The position numbers and the translations under genes were made by a program. From BMS3ABIN03 sp964418885 (GTDB lineage Bacteria > Bacteroidota > Ignavibacteria > Ignavibacteriales > Ignavibacteriaceae), in contig CAYQNW010000077.1 of the NCBI GenBank assembly GCA_964418885.1, positions 1 to 17,338 of the forward strand: a DNA stretch of 17,338 bases, read 5' to 3'. The notes beneath the pieces were generated by a model. It did no database searches. It saw only the letters and a program-made list of their open reading frames with translations, and was not told where the DNA came from. Below, in pieces: positions 14,042 to 17,338 of this stretch (its first letter is position 1; every line of letters starts with the position of its first letter).

Positions 14042-15679
14042 ATGGCTAAATTAATTGAATATAACAGCGATGCACGCGCCGGGCTTAAAGCCGGTGTTGA
14101 TAAGCTGGCTAATGCAGTTAAAGTTACCCTTGGTCCTAAGGGTAGAAATGTAGTCATCGAAAAAAAATTCGGTGCACCTACTGTAACTAAGGACGGTGTT
14201 ACTGTAGCAAAAGAAATAGAACTTGATGATCCTATTGAAAATATGGGTGCGCAAATGGTTCGCGAGGTAGCATCAAAAACAAGTGATGTTGCGGGCGATG
14301 GAACAACAACTGCTACAGTTCTTGCACAGGCAATTTATAGAGAAGGATTAAAGAACGTTACTGCCGGGGCCAATCCAATGGACCTTAAAAGAGGAATTGA
14401 TCTGGCAACCGGTAAGGTTGTTAAATATTTAGAATCAATCAGCAAAGATATAGAAGGTAAATCGGACATTGCACAGGTCGGTTCTATTTCTGCAAATAAC
14501 GATTCATCAATCGGTGGTTTAATTGCAGATGCAATGGAAAAAGTAGGTAAAGACGGAGTGATAACTGTTGAAGAAGCTAAAGGAACCGAAACCGCCTTAG
14601 AAGTAGTTGAAGGTATGCAGTTTGATCGCGGATATCTTTCTCCTTATTTCGTTACTGATACAGAAAATATGGAAGCTATTCTTGAAGATCCGATGATCCT
14701 GATCCACGATAAAAAAATCTCAGCAATGAAAGATCTTTTGCCGATACTTGAAAAAGTTGCACAGCAGGGTAAATCAATGTTAATTATTGCTGAAGACCTT
14801 GAGGGTGAAGCTTTAGCAACTCTTGTTGTAAACAAGATTCGCGGTACTCTTAAAGTTGCTGCTGTTAAAGCTCCGGGCTTTGGCGACAGAAGAAAAGCTA
14901 TGCTGGAAGATATAGCAGTACTTACAGCGGGAACAGTTATTTCAGAAGAGCGTGGATTCAAACTTGAAAATGCAACCGTTTCCTATCTCGGTACAGCTAA
15001 AAAAATTGTTATAGATAAAGATAATACAACGATTGTAGAAGGTGCTGGAAAAACCGATGATATAAAGAAAAGAATTAATGAAATAAAAGCACAGATAGAC
15101 AAAACTACTTCCGATTACGATAAGGAAAAACTCCAGGAAAGATTAGCAAAACTTTCCGGTGGTGTTGCAGTATTGAAGATCGGTGCTTCTACAGAAGTTG
15201 AAATGAAGGAAAAGAAAGCGAGAGTTGAAGATGCTCTCCATGCTACACGTGCTGCAGTTGAAGAGGGATTAGTTCCCGGAGGCGGTGTTGCATTAGTAAG
15301 AGCGATAGCTGAACTTGACAAATTAGAAGGTGATAACGTTGATCAGACAACCGGTGTTAAAATAGTTCAGAAAGCTCTTGAAGAACCATTGAGACAAATT
15401 GTAAACAATGCCGGTCTCGAAGGTTCAGTAGTACTTCAAAAAGTTAAGGAAGGAAAAGCAGATTTCGGCTTTAACGCTGCTATAGAAAAATATGAGAATC
15501 TCGTAAAAGCCGGTGTAATCGATCCTACAAAAGTTACAAGGACAGCTTTGGAAAATGCCGTTTCTGTTGCTTCACTTTTAATTACAACTGAAGCAGTAGT
15601 ATTTGAGAAGAAAGAAAAAGAGCCACCAATGCCTCCAATGCCCGGTGGTGGTATGGGTGATATGGGCGGAATGTATTAA
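14042..15679 (+). CDS. groEL: Chaperonin GroEL
   Basis: The 60-kDa chaperonin, a double heptameric ATP-driven ring in the cytoplasm. The 545-residue length is standard. Visible hallmarks are VTLGPKGRNVV (residues 28-38), the nucleotide-binding GDGTTTATVLAQ near 86-97, KAPGFGDRRKAMLEDIA near 277, the equatorial AAVEEGLVPGGGVAL near 404-418, and the Gly/Met-rich tail ending GGMGDMGGMY. The start ATG has GAGGT about 7 nt upstream. It is co-transcribed with groES under the sigma70 promoter and CIRCE and closed by the hairpin at 15719-15750. Only one copy is seen here. Confidence 0.99.
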   Translation: MAKLIEYNSDARAGLKAGVDKLANAVKVTLGPKGRNVVIEKKFGAPTVTKDGVTVAKEIELDDPIENMGAQMVREVASKTSDVAGDGTTTATVLAQAIYREGLKNVTAGANPMDLKRGIDLATGKVVKYLESISKDIEGKSDIAQVGSISANNDSSIGGLIADAMEKVGKDGVITVEEAKGTETALEVVEGMQFDRGYLSPYFVTDTENMEAILEDPMILIHDKKISAMKDLLPILEKVAQQGKSMLIIAEDLEGEALATLVVNKIRGTLKVAAVKAPGFGDRRKAMLEDIAVLTAGTVISEERGFKLENATVSYLGTAKKIVIDKDNTTIVEGAGKTDDIKKRINEIKAQIDKTTSDYDKEKLQERLAKLSGGVAVLKIGASTEVEMKEKKARVEDALHATRAAVEEGLVPGGGVALVRAIAELDKLEGDNVDQTTGVKIVQKALEEPLRQIVNNAGLEGSVVLQKVKEGKADFGFNAAIEKYENLVKAGVIDPTKVTRTALENAVSVASLLITTEAVVFEKKEKEPPMPPMPGGGMGDMGGMY

Positions 15680-15696
15680 CAAACATTCCCGTATTT

Positions 15697-15718
15697 CATC
15701 CTGAGCTTGACGAAGGAT
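15697..15718 (+). repeat. Candidate dispersed palindrome-like element after groEL
   Basis: The stretch TCATCCTGAGCTTGACGAAG and the two bases after it have short complementary ends (ATCCT/AGGAT) around an 11-nt centre. From memory it closely matches a short repeat (CATCCTGAGCTTGTCGAAGGATG) scattered between genes in many bacterial genomes. Only one copy is present in the window, so its repeat status is inferred. Confidence 0.45.
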
Positions 15719-15750
15719 AAGGCGAGTATTTTACAATGCTCGCCTTTTTT
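15719..15750 (+). terminator. Rho-independent terminator of groESL
   Basis: A 12-bp stem (AAGGCGAGTATT with AATGCTCGCCTT, one T-G wobble) and a TTAC loop are followed directly by a run of Ts (15745-15750). On the opposite strand there is no comparable T-run, so it mainly serves groEL. Confidence 0.92.
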
Positions 15751-15757
15751 AATTCTC

Positions 15758-16198
15758 TTATGGAGTTCTATTATCATTTTGTTTACTACTATCTATTCTG
15801 TCACTTAGATTTTGTCTGATTAAATCCTCGGCATCTTCAAGATCGATGAACGATTTCTCTCCACTTGGTTCAAAGATAATTAGTTGCCCAGTTTTTGTGT
15901 TTAATAAGGCTGGCACTTTCTCCTCACGCTCAATAACTTCCCCCTTCACTCTTGGCTTTCCATTAAGCAAATTTGGTATGTTAAGTTCTCTTATCTTTCG
16001 ATAAGCTGCATCTCTCGTTTCGTACTTATCCGACAATATTACCTTATCGCCTTCGTTATCTGGAAACGATACATAGTAGAAAGTTTTATAAAGAGTTATT
16101 TCATTATATGTGTTTGGTTCACGTTTAGTTGCATACAAAAATAAGAAAACAGCTAACGCAATAATAATTAGCAATTGAAATAAAGATAACTTTTTCAT
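15758..16198 (-). CDS. Small membrane-anchored protein of unknown function
   Basis: I do not recognise a family. The 146 residues begin MKKLSLFQLLIIIALAVFLF, a strong membrane segment (about 5-22) that could be an N-terminal anchor or an uncleaved signal; no lipobox is present. The rest is soluble and charged: YKTFYYVSFPDNEGDK, then ETRDAAYRKIRELNIPNLL (an Arg/Glu-rich helix that somewhat resembles SPOR-type 'residue-skipping' repeats), and a hydrophilic, possibly disordered Ser/Asn/Asp tail after about residue 130. AGGGAG lies just upstream of the ATG, supporting the start. It is the last gene of a tight minus-strand run, 17 nt after the phosphatase gene, and ends 8 nt from the groEL terminator hairpin. 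Confidence 0.75.
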   Translation of the reverse strand: MKKLSLFQLLIIIALAVFLFLYATKREPNTYNEITLYKTFYYVSFPDNEGDKVILSDKYETRDAAYRKIRELNIPNLLNGKPRVKGEVIEREEKVPALLNTKTGQLIIFEPSGEKSFIDLEDAEDLIRQNLSDRIDSSKQNDNRTP

Positions 16199-16215
16199 GT
16201 TGCTACTCCCTTTTT

Positions 16216-16905
16216 TTATTCAATATCAATTAATTCAGTCTCAACCGAAATAGTATCGATCAATTTATTATCTTCAATTATAACCGCAGTAAGCTTATTG
16301 CCGCCGCAAGCAGAGGTATCAATATAAAGTGCGTCAGCAGAAGTATCATGGTAAACATTATCAAACCGCGTGTGTCCGACTATCTGAAGTTTACCAATAT
16401 TCATTAGTACATCACGTGACCAGATTACACTGTGTAAGCTATTTAAATCATCATGCAATAGTTCTTCTAATTCTTCAGGATTATCTAGAATATTTTTCTT
16501 AATGGATCTTTTTAAAAAACTGGAAATTCCTGCATGTGATATGAAGCAATCATCTATATTAAAAAATAAGGGGGCTTTCTTAATAATTGCCAGGTGTTCT
16601 CTCATTTTTGACATATGGCTGCTATAAGATTCCATCGTCGATTCAGATCCATTATAAATCCACGATTTGCCGATTGGATTAGTAGGCTGAGTAATAAAAA
16701 AATAAAACATCAGGTCGTGATTACCGGCGGTAAATTTTATCCTTTTTGATTTTATGTATTCCACAACTTCAAAACTGAACTTACCGCGATCAACAAGATC
16801 ACCAACTGAATAAATTTCAATATCCGGATACTTGGCTTTTACTTCATTGTAGGTTTTAACAAGGGTATTGTAACATCCATGGATATCCCCAATTACTGCA
16901 ACCAT
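16216..16905 (-). CDS. PPP-family metallophosphoesterase / serine-threonine phosphatase
   Basis: A 229-residue cytoplasmic phosphatase of the calcineurin-like superfamily. All metal and catalytic motifs are present in order: GDIHG (6-10), GDLVDRG (35-41), GNHD (61-64), SHAG with His124 (123-126) and GHTR (177-180). The length and motif set fit the bacterial PPP group (lambda phosphatase, PrpA/PrpE, ApaH-like). GNHD instead of the eukaryotic GNHE and the lack of an ApaH-specific signature leave the substrate open: phosphoproteins or diadenosine polyphosphates. The ATG lies one base after the stop of the CoA-transferase gene (TAA-T-ATG), with no separate Shine-Dalgarno, so translation is probably coupled. 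The next gene follows after 17 nt. Confidence 0.88.
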   Translation of the reverse strand: MVAVIGDIHGCYNTLVKTYNEVKAKYPDIEIYSVGDLVDRGKFSFEVVEYIKSKRIKFTAGNHDLMFYFFITQPTNPIGKSWIYNGSESTMESYSSHMSKMREHLAIIKKAPLFFNIDDCFISHAGISSFLKRSIKKNILDNPEELEELLHDDLNSLHSVIWSRDVLMNIGKLQIVGHTRFDNVYHDTSADALYIDTSACGGNKLTAVIIEDNKLIDTISVETELIDIE

Positions 16906-16906
16906 A

Positions 16907-17338
16907 TTATATTCTGTAAGTTTCTTTTGCGAAATTTGTTAATTCATCCCTGAATTTGGGATGTGCTATATTAATCAATTCTTTTGCTCTTTCCTGTATA
17001 CTTTTTCCAAATAGTTGTGCAACTCCATATTCTGTGATCACATAATCCACATCGCCGCGGGAAGTAACAACGCCTGCTCCACTTTTTAACTTCGATACAA
17101 TACGCGAAATATTTCCATCTTTTGTAACAGAAGGCAAGGCAATTATTCCTTTACCGCCTTCCGAATGAATTGCACCTCTTATAAAATCAACCTGACCGCC
17201 AATGCCGCTATACAATTTTGTTCCCATCGAATCTGCACAAACCTGACCTGTGAGATCATCTTCAATTGCAGAATTTATTGCAACCATCTTTTTGTTTTTT
17301 GAAATAATAAAAGGATCATTCACATATTCCTGCGGATG
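16907..17338 (-). CDS. Acetyl-CoA hydrolase/4-hydroxybutyrate CoA-transferase family protein, C-terminal part
   Basis: The reading frame is open to the window edge, giving the last 143 residues (starting HPQEYVNDPF) of a class I CoA-transferase. Visible family features are VAINSAIEDDLTGQVCADS, then GGQVDFIRGA, the GGKGIIALPS stretch, VTSRGDVDYVITEYGVAQL and the closing RAKELINIAHPKFRDEL. These match the C-terminal domain of the Cat1/Cat2/AbfT group, which swaps CoA between acetyl-CoA and short acids such as 4-hydroxybutyrate, butyrate or succinate. The catalytic glutamate is expected upstream of the window, so the exact substrate cannot be judged. It is first in the minus-strand run seen here, with the phosphatase one base behind it. 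Confidence 0.9.
   Translation of the reverse strand, partial: HPQEYVNDPFIISKNKKMVAINSAIEDDLTGQVCADSMGTKLYSGIGGQVDFIRGAIHSEGGKGIIALPSVTKDGNISRIVSKLKSGAGVVTSRGDVDYVITEYGVAQLFGKSIQERAKELINIAHPKFRDELTNFAKETYRI

Noticed and set aside
14644..14961. 105-codon minus-strand frame inside groEL
   Set aside because: It is antisense to conserved groEL codons with Ser/Ile-rich composition, so it is a shadow of the real gene.
1..17338. CRISPR arrays, tRNA/rRNA genes, insertion sequences or phage genes
   Set aside because: I saw no regularly spaced repeats, cloverleaf-like stretches, transposase motifs or phage proteins in any gene or spacer.

Overview
The window is AT-rich and looks like a scaffold from the Ignavibacteria (Chlorobi/Bacteroidota side of the FCB group). 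The best clue is two secreted proteins ending in a type IX secretion C-terminal domain with the YPNPFNP(S/T)T signature that is very common in that lineage. Other clues are several genes with no visible Shine-Dalgarno sequence, low-GC spacers, and a CIRCE-controlled groESL operon. A run of exactly 100 Ns inside one gene marks a scaffolding gap, so this is probably a draft or metagenome-derived assembly. I see no mobile element, CRISPR array, tRNA or rRNA.

Layout. Positions 1-2050 (minus) carry the N-terminal half of a ClC chloride channel/antiporter and, upstream of it, a secreted M64 metallopeptidase interrupted by the gap. Positions 2308-4656 (plus) encode a secreted CotH-kinase/lamin-tail/T9SS protein. 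Positions 4788-6107 (plus) encode a COG2403 P-loop protein resembling cyclic 2,3-diphosphoglycerate synthetase and end in a strong terminator. Positions 6239-7588 (plus) hold a two-gene unit: a secreted ankyrin-repeat protein and a YdjM-like membrane protein. Positions 7769-8344 encode a secreted DUF1579 protein with its own terminator, followed at once by a GNAT acetyltransferase (8405-8989). A phytase-like beta-propeller with a T9SS tail (9009-10367, minus) converges on it.

Positions 10592-11986 (plus) encode a UDP-glucose 6-dehydrogenase of the animal type. It converges on a minus-strand pair: a CPBP intramembrane protease followed by pdxJ (vitamin B6 synthesis). Positions 13627-15750 form a textbook heat-shock operon: a sigma70-like promoter, an overlapping CIRCE operator, groES, groEL and a terminator. 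The right end (15758-17338, minus) is a tight three-gene unit: the C-terminus of an acetyl-CoA hydrolase/4-hydroxybutyrate CoA-transferase type enzyme, a PPP-family phosphatase and a small membrane-anchored protein of unknown function.

How the genes fit together. This is mostly ordinary chromosome: housekeeping genes (groESL, pdxJ, UGDH) mixed with envelope and secreted proteins. Six products have a signal peptide (M64, CotH, ankyrin, DUF1579, the phytase-like protein, and possibly the small anchored protein), so the window leans towards cell-surface and periplasmic functions. I did not find a convincing new multi-gene system. The items most worth a second look are the T9SS-exported CotH-kinase/lamin-tail fusion, the T9SS-exported phytase-like propeller, the animal-like UGDH, the bacterial cDPGS-like protein, the unknown protein tied to the phosphatase/CoA-transferase unit, and the underestimated assembly gap.
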